64,000 nt of DNA from Bifidobacterium breve (GTDB lineage Bacteria > Actinomycetota > Acidimicrobiia > IMCC26256 > JAENVU01): assembly GCA_945865605.1 (NCBI GenBank), contig CAMBEL010000003.1, positions 1-64,000 of the forward strand, read 5' to 3'. The stretch's first letter is position 1. The number at the start of each line of letters is the position of its first letter. The notes beneath the pieces were generated by a model that was given only the letters and a program-made list of their open reading frames with translations, was not told the origin of the DNA and did no database searches. This document shows, one piece after another, positions 23,672-34,333 of this stretch. The position numbers and the translations under genes were made by a program.

Positions 23672-24571
23672 GTGATCGCTGTGAACATCTGGTGGCTCCG
23701 AATCGCATGGGTCGCGATTCCATTTACTTCGAGTTGGGCGATGGCCGACGCGATTGCGAACTGGGCCCCACTAACCAAAGGTGTAGCGACGGCAATTCTC
23801 TGGTTGCTGTGGGGAGTGGTGCTCGTCGGACTGCTCACAGCGCGACCGCTCAGCCTCACAGTGGTCCGCACTGGAGTGCCGCTAGCGCTAGCCGTCGCCG
23901 TGCTCGCGTTCGCGAATAACGAGGGACCGTCCCTCGGTGCCTTGGCCGCGCTCGCGGTTACATCGACGTGTGTCGTTCTTGCATCGACTCCGAGCATCGG
24001 GATCGCTTGCGCACAGGGAGTTGCGTACGGCGACGAAGAAAGGTTTCCGCTGGCAGTGCCGCCAGCGCTCTTCATCGGGATCTTGCCGCTTGCTGTACTC
24101 GGCGTCGGTGCCGGTATCGCCGTTGGCCCGTTGCTACTTGCATCAGGTAGGACCGCCGCTGGATTCGTTGCGGTCGCACTAGGCCTTCCACTAGCCACGC
24201 TGCTTTTCAGATCGCTTCACCAACTTTCACGCAGATGGTTGATCCTCGTGCCAGCTGGCATCGTCATACATGACCCAATGACTCTGACGGACCCCTTCTT
24301 ATTCACGCGAGACAGCATTGCAGGGTTCGGTATTGCGGATGCCCGTAAACGAGTTCCGACCGACGCCGAAGATCTAAGACTTGGCGCAACGCGTGGCTCG
24401 CTCGCATTACTACTGAGCCAAGAGACGGACATTTATCGGCGGTCCCGCAGGCGAAGCATTGGCTGCAACACCAGCCTCATCTTGGTCGCGCCCGTGGCGC
24501 GTCAACGTGTGCTTGATCGTGCAGCGGCGCGGAGGATTGTGATCAGCAAAGCGTCACCGAGCGCGAAATAG
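23672..24571 (+). CDS. Multi-pass membrane protein of unknown function
   Basis: Multiple hydrophobic segments, then a C-terminal soluble region LVPAGIVIHDPMTLTDPFLF; divergent from the metE-like gene. Confidence 0.7.
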   Translation: MIAVNIWWLRIAWVAIPFTSSWAMADAIANWAPLTKGVATAILWLLWGVVLVGLLTARPLSLTVVRTGVPLALAVAVLAFANNEGPSLGALAALAVTSTCVVLASTPSIGIACAQGVAYGDEERFPLAVPPALFIGILPLAVLGVGAGIAVGPLLLASGRTAAGFVAVALGLPLATLLFRSLHQLSRRWLILVPAGIVIHDPMTLTDPFLFTRDSIAGFGIADARKRVPTDAEDLRLGATRGSLALLLSQETDIYRRSRRRSIGCNTSLILVAPVARQRVLDRAAARRIVISKASPSAK

Positions 24572-24594
24572 GGAGTGGCAACCACGCGAACTTG

Positions 24595-25620
24595 TTACCT
24601 CGCGATCCCTGACCCAAGCACAACATCATCATGGTACATCGCCACTACTTGACCTGCGGCAACACGCGGCTGCGCCTCAACCCAGTGGATGGCACCATCT
24701 TCAAAAGTTGCACGGGCCGCCACTCCATGTGCTCGCACTTGTACCAACACATCGGTTCCAAAAGAAATCGAATCACCAACAAACTTCACATCGCGAATTG
24801 CTGACACGTCGCAAAGTAGATCTTCGCGTTCGCCAATTGTCACAGTTGCGGTACTCGCATCAACATCGACAACAAACCGGCGTTCACCCAATGCGACCCC
24901 AAGGCCACGCCGTTGACCAACCGTGAAGGCGCTCACGCCAGCGTGCTCCCCGACTACCTCACCGGTGGTCGTCACTAGCGCACCACCCTGTTCTTCAATT
25001 CGATCCGAGAGGAAGGTGCGGCGACCGCCGCGCTTGATGAAACACACGTCCATACTCTCCGCTTTCTGGGCGGTACGCAGGTCTAACCGCTCTGCTTCGT
25101 TGCGGACTTCGCTCTTGGTTAGTTCTCCCACTGGAAGCAGCGTGTTGACGAGTTGGATCGCTTGAAGGCGTGCAAGCACATAAGACTGATCTTTCGCTGA
25201 GTCGACACCGCGACAGAGGTGAGTTCTGGTTCCGTCGAGGCGCAGTCTGGCGTGATGGCCTGTAGCCATCGCATCGAAACCCATTGCCATGGTGCGATCG
25301 AGCAGCCGTCCCCATTTCATTTTTGTATTGCAGTCAACACATGGATTAGGAGTTCTACCGGCCGCGTAAGACTCGACAAAAGGATTCACAACTTCGGCAT
25401 CGAATTCATCGCCGAAGTTGAATATGTAATGCGGGATGCCCAACTGGGCCGCGACACGGCGGGCATCTTCGACGTCGGCAACGCTGCAACATCCCGAGTC
25501 TGACTCACCTCCCCATAAACGCAAAGTCACTCCAGTGACATCGTGTCCTTCGTCGCGCAACATCGCAGCCGCAACCGACGAATCCACACCGCCGCTCATT
25601 GCAACCAGGACACGGCTCAT
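24595..25620 (-). CDS. mnmA: tRNA-specific 2-thiouridylase
   Basis: MSRVLVAMSGGVDSSVAAAMLRDEGHDVTGVTLRLWG; YVLARL..LLPVGELTKSEVR; ATGA overlap with iscS. Confidence 0.96.
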   Translation of the reverse strand: MSRVLVAMSGGVDSSVAAAMLRDEGHDVTGVTLRLWGGESDSGCCSVADVEDARRVAAQLGIPHYIFNFGDEFDAEVVNPFVESYAAGRTPNPCVDCNTKMKWGRLLDRTMAMGFDAMATGHHARLRLDGTRTHLCRGVDSAKDQSYVLARLQAIQLVNTLLPVGELTKSEVRNEAERLDLRTAQKAESMDVCFIKRGGRRTFLSDRIEEQGGALVTTTGEVVGEHAGVSAFTVGQRRGLGVALGERRFVVDVDASTATVTIGEREDLLCDVSAIRDVKFVGDSISFGTDVLVQVRAHGVAARATFEDGAIHWVEAQPRVAAGQVVAMYHDDVVLGSGIAR

Positions 25621-26774
25621 GCGTTTACAACCGTTCGTTCCCTCAAACCGCGTACCAGCTCTGGAACGATTGTGATGCACGCATCTACGTCTGCGTCGGT
25701 AGATGCAACGCCGAGGCTAAACCGCACCGATGCCAAAGCGTCTTCGCGACTCATGCCCATAGCTTTGAGTACGTAGGACGGTTCGGTCGCTCCCGAAGAA
25801 CAAGACGATCCTGCCGCCGCAGCAATCCCCCGTTGATCCAACATGAGCAGAAGCACTTCAGCTTCGATTCCTGGGAAGCAAACATGAAGGTTGCCAGCTA
25901 CCTTCGCCGCCACGTCACCGTTGACCCGTGTTTCGGGCAACGCGACATGTATTCCATCCCAGAGACGGTCGCGTAGCGCGCCGATGCGAATCAATTCACC
26001 CGCACGACGTTCTTGCGTGATGCGAAGCGCCGTTGCGAGCGCGATTGCTCCGGCCACGTTGACAGTGCCGGAACGCAACCCACGTTCCTGCCCGCCTCCC
26101 TCGATGTCTGGCCGCAGATCAGTCCCGTCACGAACTATGAGTACGCCCATTCCTTTAGGTCCACCAAACTTGTGACCAGAAATCGCGACTAGATCGCAAC
26201 CCGAAGTCGCGGTCGCTACATCGATCCAAGGAACCGCTTGTACCGCGTCTGTATGGAGACACGCGTTAGGGGCACGCTCACGCACCACTGCCGTCACCTT
26301 GTCGAGCGGCTGCACCGTTCCCACCTCATTGTTCACGAGCATCACCGAGACGACGACTGTGCGTTCGTCGAGAAGATCGGCGAATTGATCGAGATCGATG
26401 ATCCCGCCGCTAGTCACCGCCGCCTCGTAAATGTGGAATCCCTCACTCGCCAACCGATGCGCCGAGGCGAGCACGCCCTTGTGTTCGAATGCCGTAGTTA
26501 CCACGCCATCGCCTAGGTGCCGCCGAGCCCTAGCGGACCCTTTCACCGCGAGGTTGTCGGCCTCGGTGCCACTGCCGGTGAACACAATTTCAGCTGCACG
26601 GCACCCGAGCAAGGCTGCAATGTTTTCCCTGGCCTCTTCTAAAGCGGTCTTCGCTTCTTGGGCCGCGCGGTGTCCCCCAGACGGATTGCCCGGGTGATCG
26701 GCGAGGAAGGGCAGCATCGCTTCAATCGCCTCTGGGAGTACCGGCGTGCTGGCAGCGTGGTCTAAGTAATGCAC
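25617..26774 (-). CDS. iscS: Cysteine desulfurase (NifS/IscS family)
   Basis: VHYLDHAASTPVLPEAIEAMLPFLADHPGNPSGGHRAAQEA; SGHKFGGPKGMGVL; GSSCSSGATEPS. GTG start at 26774; the track ORF is over-extended. Confidence 0.94.
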   Translation of the reverse strand: MHYLDHAASTPVLPEAIEAMLPFLADHPGNPSGGHRAAQEAKTALEEARENIAALLGCRAAEIVFTGSGTEADNLAVKGSARARRHLGDGVVTTAFEHKGVLASAHRLASEGFHIYEAAVTSGGIIDLDQFADLLDERTVVVSVMLVNNEVGTVQPLDKVTAVVRERAPNACLHTDAVQAVPWIDVATATSGCDLVAISGHKFGGPKGMGVLIVRDGTDLRPDIEGGGQERGLRSGTVNVAGAIALATALRITQERRAGELIRIGALRDRLWDGIHVALPETRVNGDVAAKVAGNLHVCFPGIEAEVLLLMLDQRGIAAAAGSSCSSGATEPSYVLKAMGMSREDALASVRFSLGVASTDADVDACITIVPELVRGLRERTVVNA

Positions 26775-26904
26775 TGGGACGATTGTAGAAGAACCAATAG
26801 GCCAAATGACTCTGTCAGGGGTGGAACTTCCTGACGAAAATGAACGTTGATAGGAACAACGGCGCACGCGGAGTCGCTCGAACATGAGCGGAAAGGTTGC
26901 CCCG

Positions 26905-27099
26905 ATGACTGTCACACCCTTGGCGGATACTGACGTTGTGAGCACACAACTGCTACTCGTACCGAGCGGGATACCCCGCGTATTGGATTCCCGGACTCGC
27001 CGACGAGGCAGGGCGGGAGTGGCCGAAGCCCGGAGACGCCTAGCGGCGATCCGCCCGCCTGCGGCTAGCGCCAGCAATTCACTGTTGCGCGCTGGGTAA
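26905..27099 (+). CDS. Small hypothetical protein
   Basis: MTVTPLADTDVVSTQLLLVPSGIPRVLDSRTRRRGRAGVAEARRRLAAIR; ggaaagg upstream of ATG; in an otherwise empty 340-bp gap. Confidence 0.4.
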   Translation: MTVTPLADTDVVSTQLLLVPSGIPRVLDSRTRRRGRAGVAEARRRLAAIRPPAASASNSLLRAG

Positions 27100-27115
27100 G
27101 AGGTTCTATTCCGCC

Positions 27116-28702
27116 CTAGCGGGCTGGCTGGTATACACCGAAGACCCCACGCAGGACATCCGACACCTCGCCCAACGTCGCGTGAGCCCGTAACGCAACC
27201 TTCATAGATGGCAGCAGGTTCTCGGTTCCTTGAGCTGCTTTGCGCAGCGAGTCGAGAGAAGCATCGACGAGCGGCTGATCTCTTCTGGCCCGTAAAGCCT
27301 GCAAGCGCGTGACCTGGCCGCGCTCCAATTCTGGGTCTATCGGAAATACCTCGGTGTCTTCATCATCGTCCTCTTCATATCGATTGACGCCGACAATCAC
27401 TTTCTCGCCGCCGTCGACCGCCTTCGCCCAATCAAACGCCGCGCGCTCGATTTCATCTTGCATGAAACCTCCCTCGATCGCCGCGACCGAACCGCCCATC
27501 GCGTCTATCCGCTCGATGTACTTCCATGCGTCAGACTCCACTGCGTTAGTCAGTGATTCGACAAAGTAGGAACCAGCAAGTGGATCAACGGTATCGGTGA
27601 TGCCAGTTTCGTACGCCACGATTTGTTGTGTACGCAACGCGATCTTCGCCGCCTTTTCGGTAGGCAACCCGAGCGCTTCGTCAAACCCATTCGTGTGCAG
27701 GCTCTGAGTTCCGCCTAGCGCGGCGGACAGCGCTTGAAGCGCGACGCGCACAATGTTGTTCTCCGGTTGTTGTGCTGTGAGCATTGAGCCGGCAGTCTGC
27801 GTATGGAAGCGCAGCACCTTGGACTTCTCGTCTTGTGCCCCGAAGCGTTCGGTCATGATCCGATACCACATACGGCGCGCGGCACGAAACTTGGCCACTT
27901 CCTCGAAGAAGTCATTGTGGCCGTTCCAGAAGAACGACAAACGTGGACCAAAGTCGTCGATTCCTAACCCGGCATCGACCGCGGCCTGCACATAGGCGAT
28001 CGCATTCGACAACGTGAACGCGACTTCCTGCACCGCGGTGCTACCAGCTTCGCGAATGTGGTATCCCGAGATTGAGATCGTGTTCCATTGAGGAATGTTC
28101 TCGTGGCAATACGAAAAGATGTCGGTGATGATCCGCATCGATTCACGCGGTGGATAGATGTAGGTGCCGCGCGCGACGTACTCCTTCAGCAAGTCGTTCT
28201 GGATGGTCCCACCAAGATCCTTGGGAGACACCCCTTGTTTCTCTGCAACCAGTTCGTATAGGAGCAACAAGACAGCAGCGGTCGAGTTGATCGTCATAGA
28301 CGTAGTCACGGTGTCTAGAGGAAGGCCTGCAAGCAACAACTCCATGTCCTCGAGCGAGTCGATTGCCACGCCCACTTTCCCAACTTCGCCCTGGGCGCGG
28401 GGATGATCAGAGTCGTAACCCATCTGCGTCGGTAGGTCGAACGCGCACGACAAGCCGGTCTGGCCAGCACCGAGAAGAAAGTGGAACCGCTTGTTGGTCT
28501 CTTCGGCGGTTCCAAACCCTGAGTACTGACGCATCGTCCATGGACGGGTGCGATACATCGACTCGTAGATACCCCTGGTGTACGGCGGCTTGCCGGGAGC
28601 ACCGAGGCTCTCGTCGGCGTCGAATCCGAACAGATCCGAAGCCGAGTAAACCGGATTTATCTCAATGCCCGAACCAGTTTGACGATGGGTACCTTCGGCC
28701 AT
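27116..28702 (-). CDS. Methylmalonyl-CoA mutase large subunit (stand-alone catalytic domain)
   Basis: [78 protein letters not shown]. Confidence 0.94.
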   Translation of the reverse strand: MAEGTHRQTGSGIEINPVYSASDLFGFDADESLGAPGKPPYTRGIYESMYRTRPWTMRQYSGFGTAEETNKRFHFLLGAGQTGLSCAFDLPTQMGYDSDHPRAQGEVGKVGVAIDSLEDMELLLAGLPLDTVTTSMTINSTAAVLLLLYELVAEKQGVSPKDLGGTIQNDLLKEYVARGTYIYPPRESMRIITDIFSYCHENIPQWNTISISGYHIREAGSTAVQEVAFTLSNAIAYVQAAVDAGLGIDDFGPRLSFFWNGHNDFFEEVAKFRAARRMWYRIMTERFGAQDEKSKVLRFHTQTAGSMLTAQQPENNIVRVALQALSAALGGTQSLHTNGFDEALGLPTEKAAKIALRTQQIVAYETGITDTVDPLAGSYFVESLTNAVESDAWKYIERIDAMGGSVAAIEGGFMQDEIERAAFDWAKAVDGGEKVIVGVNRYEEDDDEDTEVFPIDPELERGQVTRLQALRARRDQPLVDASLDSLRKAAQGTENLLPSMKVALRAHATLGEVSDVLRGVFGVYQPAR

Positions 28703-28729
28703 GCAGGCATCGTACCGGCGGGATCTCGC

Positions 28730-29149
28730 TCATCCGGTACGTGGCGCTGCAGTCGCACTCGCACCGATTTCCTTCGCGTTCACGCCGATGATGCGCAAGA
28801 GCGTGGTGGGAACAGGTCGACGCAACCTCACAACTGCACGCTCGGCATTGACGTCTACTGCCACATCGGTTCCGCGTGGCAGTGCTGAGGCTCCAAGCAA
28901 ACGAGCAATCACGATGCGAGCACGATCCGGATCCAGCTTCACCACCATTCCAGATGAGGCGCGATACGCGCCCTCATCCAACGCCGAAGCCGCTGCGAGG
29001 GCCGCTGCATCGGCCTGATTCTGGAGGTCCCGACGAGCGGTAAACATGCGAGCACCATCAATACCGAGCCCAGCGAAGGCGAGCGAGAGTAACAACGCCC
29101 CAATAATGAGTGGGGACGCTTGCCCTGACTCTCGGTCTTGAGCCTTCAT
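28730..29149 (-). CDS. TadG-like/Flp-locus protein (Rv3654/3655-like)
   Basis: MKAQDRESGQASPLIIGALLLSLAFAGLGIDGARMFTARRDLQNQADAAALAAAS; ATGA overlap with upstream gene. Confidence 0.78.
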   Translation of the reverse strand: MKAQDRESGQASPLIIGALLLSLAFAGLGIDGARMFTARRDLQNQADAAALAAASALDEGAYRASSGMVVKLDPDRARIVIARLLGASALPRGTDVAVDVNAERAVVRLRRPVPTTLLRIIGVNAKEIGASATAAPRTG

Positions 29150-29565
29150 CCAAAACCCCTGTAGCGATCGACCTGCACTGCATGTGAAGCCTCGACTGGC
29201 ACAGAAAAAGACGGCCACACTGCGCCGACGAATGGAAGTTGTGCAATAGGCACTGAGGTGCGTACGCGAACGATCAACACGTCGCCTCTGCGGCGACCCC
29301 CCTCAACCGTCGCGCTCAAGGTTCCCGCTGGTAGTCCATGGTTGCGCGCCACCTGCGCAACAACGGCCGCGCCATGCCATACCGCGCCTTGTTCCGAATC
29401 GGCAATCACGACTGCCCTCCCGTATTCGCGAGCAGCTGCGCTCGTAGCAAGAGTCGCACGATGGAGGGATCCGAAGAGCACGACTGCCTCGACGAGAACA
29501 CCAAACACAAGGCTGCCAAGAACAACAAACTCGACAATCGCTGAACCTCGGTCGCGCGACCTCAT
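29146..29565 (-). CDS. TadE-like pseudopilin
   Basis: RDRGSAIVEFVVLGSLVFGVLVEAVVLFGSLHRATLATSAAAREYGRA. Confidence 0.8.
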   Translation of the reverse strand: MRSRDRGSAIVEFVVLGSLVFGVLVEAVVLFGSLHRATLATSAAAREYGRAVVIADSEQGAVWHGAAVVAQVARNHGLPAGTLSATVEGGRRRGDVLIVRVRTSVPIAQLPFVGAVWPSFSVPVEASHAVQVDRYRGFG

Positions 29566-29948
29566 GGCAGAACGAAGTCTTCATCCAAGGCCGTTGCTAG
29601 CGAATCGACTGTGAACGACGGCAAGAAGGGCATGATCCGCGGCGCGTTTCCGTGCGCACGAACCGCAACGGAAACACCCGACTGGCCGACCTCCACCGCG
29701 AAACCTTTCGCAGATCCACCGAGCCCATCCCGCAACAGTGACCGAGCGCGCGTGACGCCATCTTCCAGTGGCCTTCCGGACTCCGCCGCTGTGCGCGCTC
29801 CTTCGTGGGTTGCAGTCACTGCGACGTTTCGCGCCCATACCCAAATAGCCAGTTGCGCTACTCCGAGCAGGCACACAACGGTAAGCACCGCGACGGCCAG
29901 GAATTCGACAACCGTCGATCCCTGGGCATCGCGCTCAACGTTCCGCAC
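29562..29948 (-). CDS. TadE-like pseudopilin
   Basis: RDAQGSTVVEFLAVAVLTVVCLLGVAQLAIWVWARNVAVTATHEGARTAAE. Confidence 0.8.
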   Translation of the reverse strand: MRNVERDAQGSTVVEFLAVAVLTVVCLLGVAQLAIWVWARNVAVTATHEGARTAAESGRPLEDGVTRARSLLRDGLGGSAKGFAVEVGQSGVSVAVRAHGNAPRIMPFLPSFTVDSLATALDEDFVLP

Positions 29949-29951
29949 GCG

Positions 29952-30104
29952 CTATCCCCGCAACTGGTTCAACGCATCCGACACGATGGAACTGAGGTTC
30001 GGTTGCACAATCGCCCAGAGGGCCATCACTACACCGATCCCCATCACTAGCAACATCACCCATTCGGGGATCGAACCCCGTTCATCTGACCATCGTTCAT
30101 GCAT
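29952..30104 (-). CDS. 50-aa Flp pilin-like small protein
   Basis: My translation: MHERWSDERGSIPEWVMLLVMGIGVVMALWAIVQPNLSSIVSDALNQLRG*. It has a polar N-terminus, a single hydrophobic segment and an intact frame, and sits between tadC and tadE. Below the track's size cutoff. Confidence 0.75.
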   Translation of the reverse strand: MHERWSDERGSIPEWVMLLVMGIGVVMALWAIVQPNLSSIVSDALNQLRG

Positions 30105-30115
30105 AACGGTTCCTT

Positions 30116-31051
30116 TCAATTTGCCAATGTCCGAATAGCGACGATGCCTGGATAGAACGCGAAAAGGATCGCGACCGGGAGTATCAGCGCGACCACCGGT
30201 ACCAGCATCGAAACCTGTTTGCGACCAGCCGCCTCAATGAGCTCGCGCTTTGCACGTTCGCGTTCGTCAAAGGCCATCGCGCGTAATGAGTCGGCTAAGG
30301 GGATGCCGCGATCCTGGGCAATCGCGATCGCGTCAATGAATCGGTCGAAGGCCGGTAAGCCAATCCTCCGAGCGCGATCCCTCAAGGTGTCCACTAACGG
30401 CACGCCGCCACGCGCTAGGCGAAGCGCTGTTCGAAGTTCACTTGCAAGCGGCCCAGTCCCATCGGTGGCAACCATCTGAAGGGAACCGCGAAGACTCTCG
30501 CCAGCAGTAACCGCTATGCAAGCAACATCAACGACAGTCGGTAACTCCGCCAATGCGCGTGTGCGCCGAGATGTGATTGAGCGCGTCAGTCGTCTATCGC
30601 GCGCCACCAAACCAAGAACCCCCGCAGCTACTGCAAGAATGAGAGCTGCGACAGGACCGGGGGGACGGCCGGTTGCCGCCATCAACATTGACGCAGCGAT
30701 CCCCACCACGAAGCCGACCAGCATCCAGGTCACCTGTTCAGCGCGGAATGCAGATACTCCGAGTGGGCTCGCCGCCGCCTCCAATCTTTCTGGAAGGTCG
30801 CGTCCGTCATCGCCAATAACTCGTGCGAGCGCGCGGCCCCACTTCTCGAAGACCGGTTGGAGCAACCCTCTCAGTCCAGTCATTTCGACGGGATCCCTCC
30901 AATTGACCTTGCGACCAGGGCCGTGAGTTGCAAGGTACGGAGTGAGGCGACGGGCCAGGTCGGCGCGTCCGAAGCGAGGGTGCGCAAAGACAACGCAGGT
31001 GAAACCAACTAGCCCGAAGCCGACCACGACGATCGCGCGAAGTTGGTTCAT
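30116..31051 (-). CDS. tadC: TadC-like type II secretion F-domain protein
   Basis: VDVACIAVTAGESLRGSLQMVATDGTGPLASELRTALRLARGG..AFDRFIDAIAIAQDRGIPLADSLRAMA. Confidence 0.82.
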   Translation of the reverse strand: MNQLRAIVVVGFGLVGFTCVVFAHPRFGRADLARRLTPYLATHGPGRKVNWRDPVEMTGLRGLLQPVFEKWGRALARVIGDDGRDLPERLEAAASPLGVSAFRAEQVTWMLVGFVVGIAASMLMAATGRPPGPVAALILAVAAGVLGLVARDRRLTRSITSRRTRALAELPTVVDVACIAVTAGESLRGSLQMVATDGTGPLASELRTALRLARGGVPLVDTLRDRARRIGLPAFDRFIDAIAIAQDRGIPLADSLRAMAFDERERAKRELIEAAGRKQVSMLVPVVALILPVAILFAFYPGIVAIRTLAN

Positions 31052-31932
31052 GCGTGCGTTCCTGCGACAGCACTGCGTCCCAGGACGCGCGGTTCGTCCG
31101 GTATCCGCCCAATGGCGACCATGAGGCGATAACCAACGAAGGTCATCGCACCGCCGATAGTTACAACAATGGCCCCAGCGACGGACTCAAATGCATTGGC
31201 ACCCTGGGGTCGACTAGCCACCATGAGCAACACGAGGACCGGTGCCGACGCGGCAACACGCGCCGCTACAAGCGTCCAAGACTGTCGTGCGATTATCTCT
31301 TTGCGAACCGCCAAATCCTCCCGTAGGAATGCTCCGAGAGTGACGAGCACACGCACGAGATCGCGACCCCCTACACGATGGGCAACAACAAGGGTCGCGA
31401 CGACACGGTCTGCAACTGGATCTGCCAGGGCATCGCCAAGCCTCATCAGCGCTGCGGCGAGATCGCCGGATACGCGATTGTCTGCGACGACTCGCCGGAA
31501 CGTTGGCCTCAAAGCGTCGGGACCCTGCTCGGCAAGCAGAGACAAAGCTGCGGGCAAGGTGTCGCCGGTTCGCACCGAACCTGCCAGTAGATCAATCGCT
31601 TCCGGCCAAGCACCGCGCCTGGCTGCTTGCACTTCGCGACGGCGGCGTTGCACGAAAGACACCGGTGCGCAAGACGCTGCAACCAGTCCTAAGAGTGCCA
31701 CCGTCGCAGATCCAATGAATACGAGACACAGCGCTGCGGTGGCGACACCGCATCCGACGCACGCGCACAGGAAAACACGCGGCGTCACACCGGCAAGACC
31801 AGCTGTCGATAACCAGACTCCCAGTCGTTCAGCTGGCGTGCCACGCGTCGTTGTGGCCTTGGGCATTTTTGTAATGACGTCGTAAGTGATGAACACTCCG
31901 GTCGCGAGCAGCACAGCAACGACGACGCTCAT
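31048..31932 (-). CDS. tadB: TadB-like type II secretion F-domain protein
   Basis: WPEAIDLLAGSVRTGDTLPAALSLLAEQGPDALRPTFRRVVADNRVSGDLAAALMRLGDALADPVADRVVATL. Confidence 0.82.
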   Translation of the reverse strand: MSVVVAVLLATGVFITYDVITKMPKATTTRGTPAERLGVWLSTAGLAGVTPRVFLCACVGCGVATAALCLVFIGSATVALLGLVAASCAPVSFVQRRRREVQAARRGAWPEAIDLLAGSVRTGDTLPAALSLLAEQGPDALRPTFRRVVADNRVSGDLAAALMRLGDALADPVADRVVATLVVAHRVGGRDLVRVLVTLGAFLREDLAVRKEIIARQSWTLVAARVAASAPVLVLLMVASRPQGANAFESVAGAIVVTIGGAMTFVGYRLMVAIGRIPDEPRVLGRSAVAGTHA

Positions 31933-33146
31933 CGCAGAACCCCGTGGATATCAATGCCGTGTTCTGCGAACCGTTCACATGCACCTGGGACTTCGCCGGT
32001 CCAGACAAGACCCTTCGCAGAACATTCGAACACGGTGCCAGTTGTAGGTACATCTCCGTCACCGAGTTGGTCTTCTACCGCCACGATCTCGGTGACAACG
32101 CGCTTGCCGCCGCTGCGCTGAGCGAAGACAACGAGATCAACGCAAGCCGCGACCGTCGAAGCAACGAACTTGCGGTCGAGGTTCTCACCTGCGAGAAGTG
32201 GCAGCGTTGTTAGTTTCCGCAACGCTTCCCTTGCGGAGTTTGCGTGCACCGAAGTCATTCCAGAAGCGCCGCTATTGAGCGCCAGCAACATATCGAGAGA
32301 TTCAGCGCCGCGAACTTCTCCAACGATGATGCGATCGGGTCGCATCCGTAGGCTCTCGCGTACCAAATCCCTGAGAGTGACGATCCCCTCGCCCTCGAGG
32401 TTGGCCTGACGACATTGCATTGCGACCACGTCAGGGCGCTCTATTCCAAGTTCGAATACTTCCTCACAGGTAACGATCCGTTCTCTTGGCGAGATGCTCG
32501 CCGCGAGACAACCGAGCAGTGTCGTCTTGCCGGCACCCACCGCTCCGGCAACAACAATCGTGAATCGAGCGCGCACTGCGGCATCAAGAAATGCCGCCGC
32601 CTGCCGCGACAGTGACCCGATGGCAACTAACTCGTCGAGATGTCTGACGCGCAGGCCGACGAACTTGCGAATGTTCACGGCCCAGTGGTCGGTGATCGGC
32701 GGTATCACAACATGTAAACGGCTCCCATCCGGAAGACGCGCGTCAACAAATGGTTGCGACCTATCCAGCCTGCGGCCTGCGCGCGCCAGCATGCGTTCGA
32801 CTAGTTCTTCGACCTCTTTCCTCGAAAGAACGAGATTGGTGAGTTCATGCTCTCCGTGGCGGGCGACGAAGACCTTGCCGGGTTCGTTGACCCAAATCTC
32901 TTCGATCTCGGGGTCTTCTAGCAATGGCGTCAACGGACCTAGCGCGAGCATTCGCCTTCGAAGCGACTCGACTCCTTCCTCCGTAAGCGGAGGGAGCCCG
33001 CCGTCGAGATACCGATCTCGGTAGTCGCGAACAACTTCGTCGAGCAGCAAGTGGAGATCCGCGTCGTGCTCCAAAGCCACCTCGCGTTGCTCCAACCTTT
33101 CCCGGATCTCTAGTTCAACGATTTCTGGAGCGGCAGGCAAGATCAC
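31929..33146 (-). CDS. tadA: TadA/CpaF secretion ATPase
   Basis: VAGAVGAGKTTLLGCLAASISPRERIVTCEEVFELGI..RPDRIIVGEVRGAESLDMLLALNSGASGMTSVHAN; likely GTG start at 33146 overlapping the upstream TGA. Confidence 0.92.
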   Translation of the reverse strand: MILPAAPEIVELEIRERLEQREVALEHDADLHLLLDEVVRDYRDRYLDGGLPPLTEEGVESLRRRMLALGPLTPLLEDPEIEEIWVNEPGKVFVARHGEHELTNLVLSRKEVEELVERMLARAGRRLDRSQPFVDARLPDGSRLHVVIPPITDHWAVNIRKFVGLRVRHLDELVAIGSLSRQAAAFLDAAVRARFTIVVAGAVGAGKTTLLGCLAASISPRERIVTCEEVFELGIERPDVVAMQCRQANLEGEGIVTLRDLVRESLRMRPDRIIVGEVRGAESLDMLLALNSGASGMTSVHANSAREALRKLTTLPLLAGENLDRKFVASTVAACVDLVVFAQRSGGKRVVTEIVAVEDQLGDGDVPTTGTVFECSAKGLVWTGEVPGACERFAEHGIDIHGVLR

Positions 33147-34333
33147 GAGAGCACTTCCGCAACTCGACGCAATTCGCGCAGCCATGGCGAACGTGGAGCG
33201 ACGGCCCGGAGCGATCTGGCTTCCCACACGCATCGTTCGAATGCTGCCTCTACCGGAAGGAACCCAATGGGTGGCGCACCTATCCAATCCGCGACAACAT
33301 GGGAACACTCCTGGAGTCGGCGATGTGAACGCGGCGCGCGATTGAGTAGAAAACTCGCGTGTTCCGATGCCCTGGGACGAACCTGCTGAAGTAGTTGAAA
33401 AGCGATGATCGACCGGCGCAGTGCGACCGGATCACTTCCGCTTACGAGTAGAACGTCGGTCGCGATTTCGAGCGCGCCAAGTGTCATCAAGTTACGTCTA
33501 TATGGTGCGCGATCGAAGGCCAACTCCTCGTCCTCTTCTACTGAAGCGCCAACATCAATCACCACCACGTCGGCCAGGTCACGAGCAGCATCGAGCACGG
33601 CTCTCCACGTATGGGCGCGAACTTCGGGCCAAAGATCCGGATGGCCAAGCCCCGTAAGAACTTCGAGACCTTCTTGCCTCGTCTGCAAACAAGTGCTCAG
33701 CGCTTTAGGCCAGCCGTCAGCAGCGAGTTTGGTCGCTTGCATCACCGACGGTGTTTCCGCTAGTCCCAGCGTCTGAGCAATCGACGGCGACCAGGGATCG
33801 GCGTCGACAAGTAACACGCGGGCCCCTAAGCGCGCTGTTTCGAGCGCGAGTTCAATCGCAACAGTTGTGCGACCAGGAGCCCCTGAGCCGCCCCAAATCA
33901 CAATGGCTCGCCCACAAGGACGTGCTTCCTGAGAACGACCGTTGGACTCGACCTGAGCACGCAGACCCTTGTGATCGTCACCTGTTCCACCGATGCGATA
34001 GAGCAGCTGAATGATCTCTTCTGCCGTTTGAGAGGCATCAAGCACGTGGCTCACGCCAAGGCGATCGAGCGGACGATTGCCTAGCGAATCGATTGCTACG
34101 ACGGTTACGCCGTTCTCCTGTAATTCTCCAACGAGATCACGGTCGAGCCATGGAAGTTCGGCGGCGATCAGTGCGGCTGTCGGCCTATCCCGTAACGAAA
34201 CACCTAGAAGTTCACCATGATCGACGCATCGCCTGAGCAGTTCGATGCCCAGTTCGCGTTGCTGCAGTCCGCGCACAAGGGGTGCCTCCCAGGACGCACC
34301 CCCCGCACATGTGACGATTCGGATGTTCGTCAT
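33143..34333 (-). CDS. TadZ/CpaE-like MinD-family ATPase
   Basis: IVIWGGSGAPGRTTVAIELALETARLGARVLLVDADPWSPSIAQTLGL deviant Walker A; ATGA overlap. Confidence 0.82.
   Translation of the reverse strand: MTNIRIVTCAGGASWEAPLVRGLQQRELGIELLRRCVDHGELLGVSLRDRPTAALIAAELPWLDRDLVGELQENGVTVVAIDSLGNRPLDRLGVSHVLDASQTAEEIIQLLYRIGGTGDDHKGLRAQVESNGRSQEARPCGRAIVIWGGSGAPGRTTVAIELALETARLGARVLLVDADPWSPSIAQTLGLAETPSVMQATKLAADGWPKALSTCLQTRQEGLEVLTGLGHPDLWPEVRAHTWRAVLDAARDLADVVVIDVGASVEEDEELAFDRAPYRRNLMTLGALEIATDVLLVSGSDPVALRRSIIAFQLLQQVRPRASEHASFLLNRAPRSHRRLQECSHVVADWIGAPPIGFLPVEAAFERCVWEARSLRAVAPRSPWLRELRRVAEVLS

Noticed and set aside
26775-27115. tRNA-like start gcgggagtggccgaag in the gap upstream of iscS
   Set aside because: No TpsiC arm, anticodon stem or acceptor pairing could be found.
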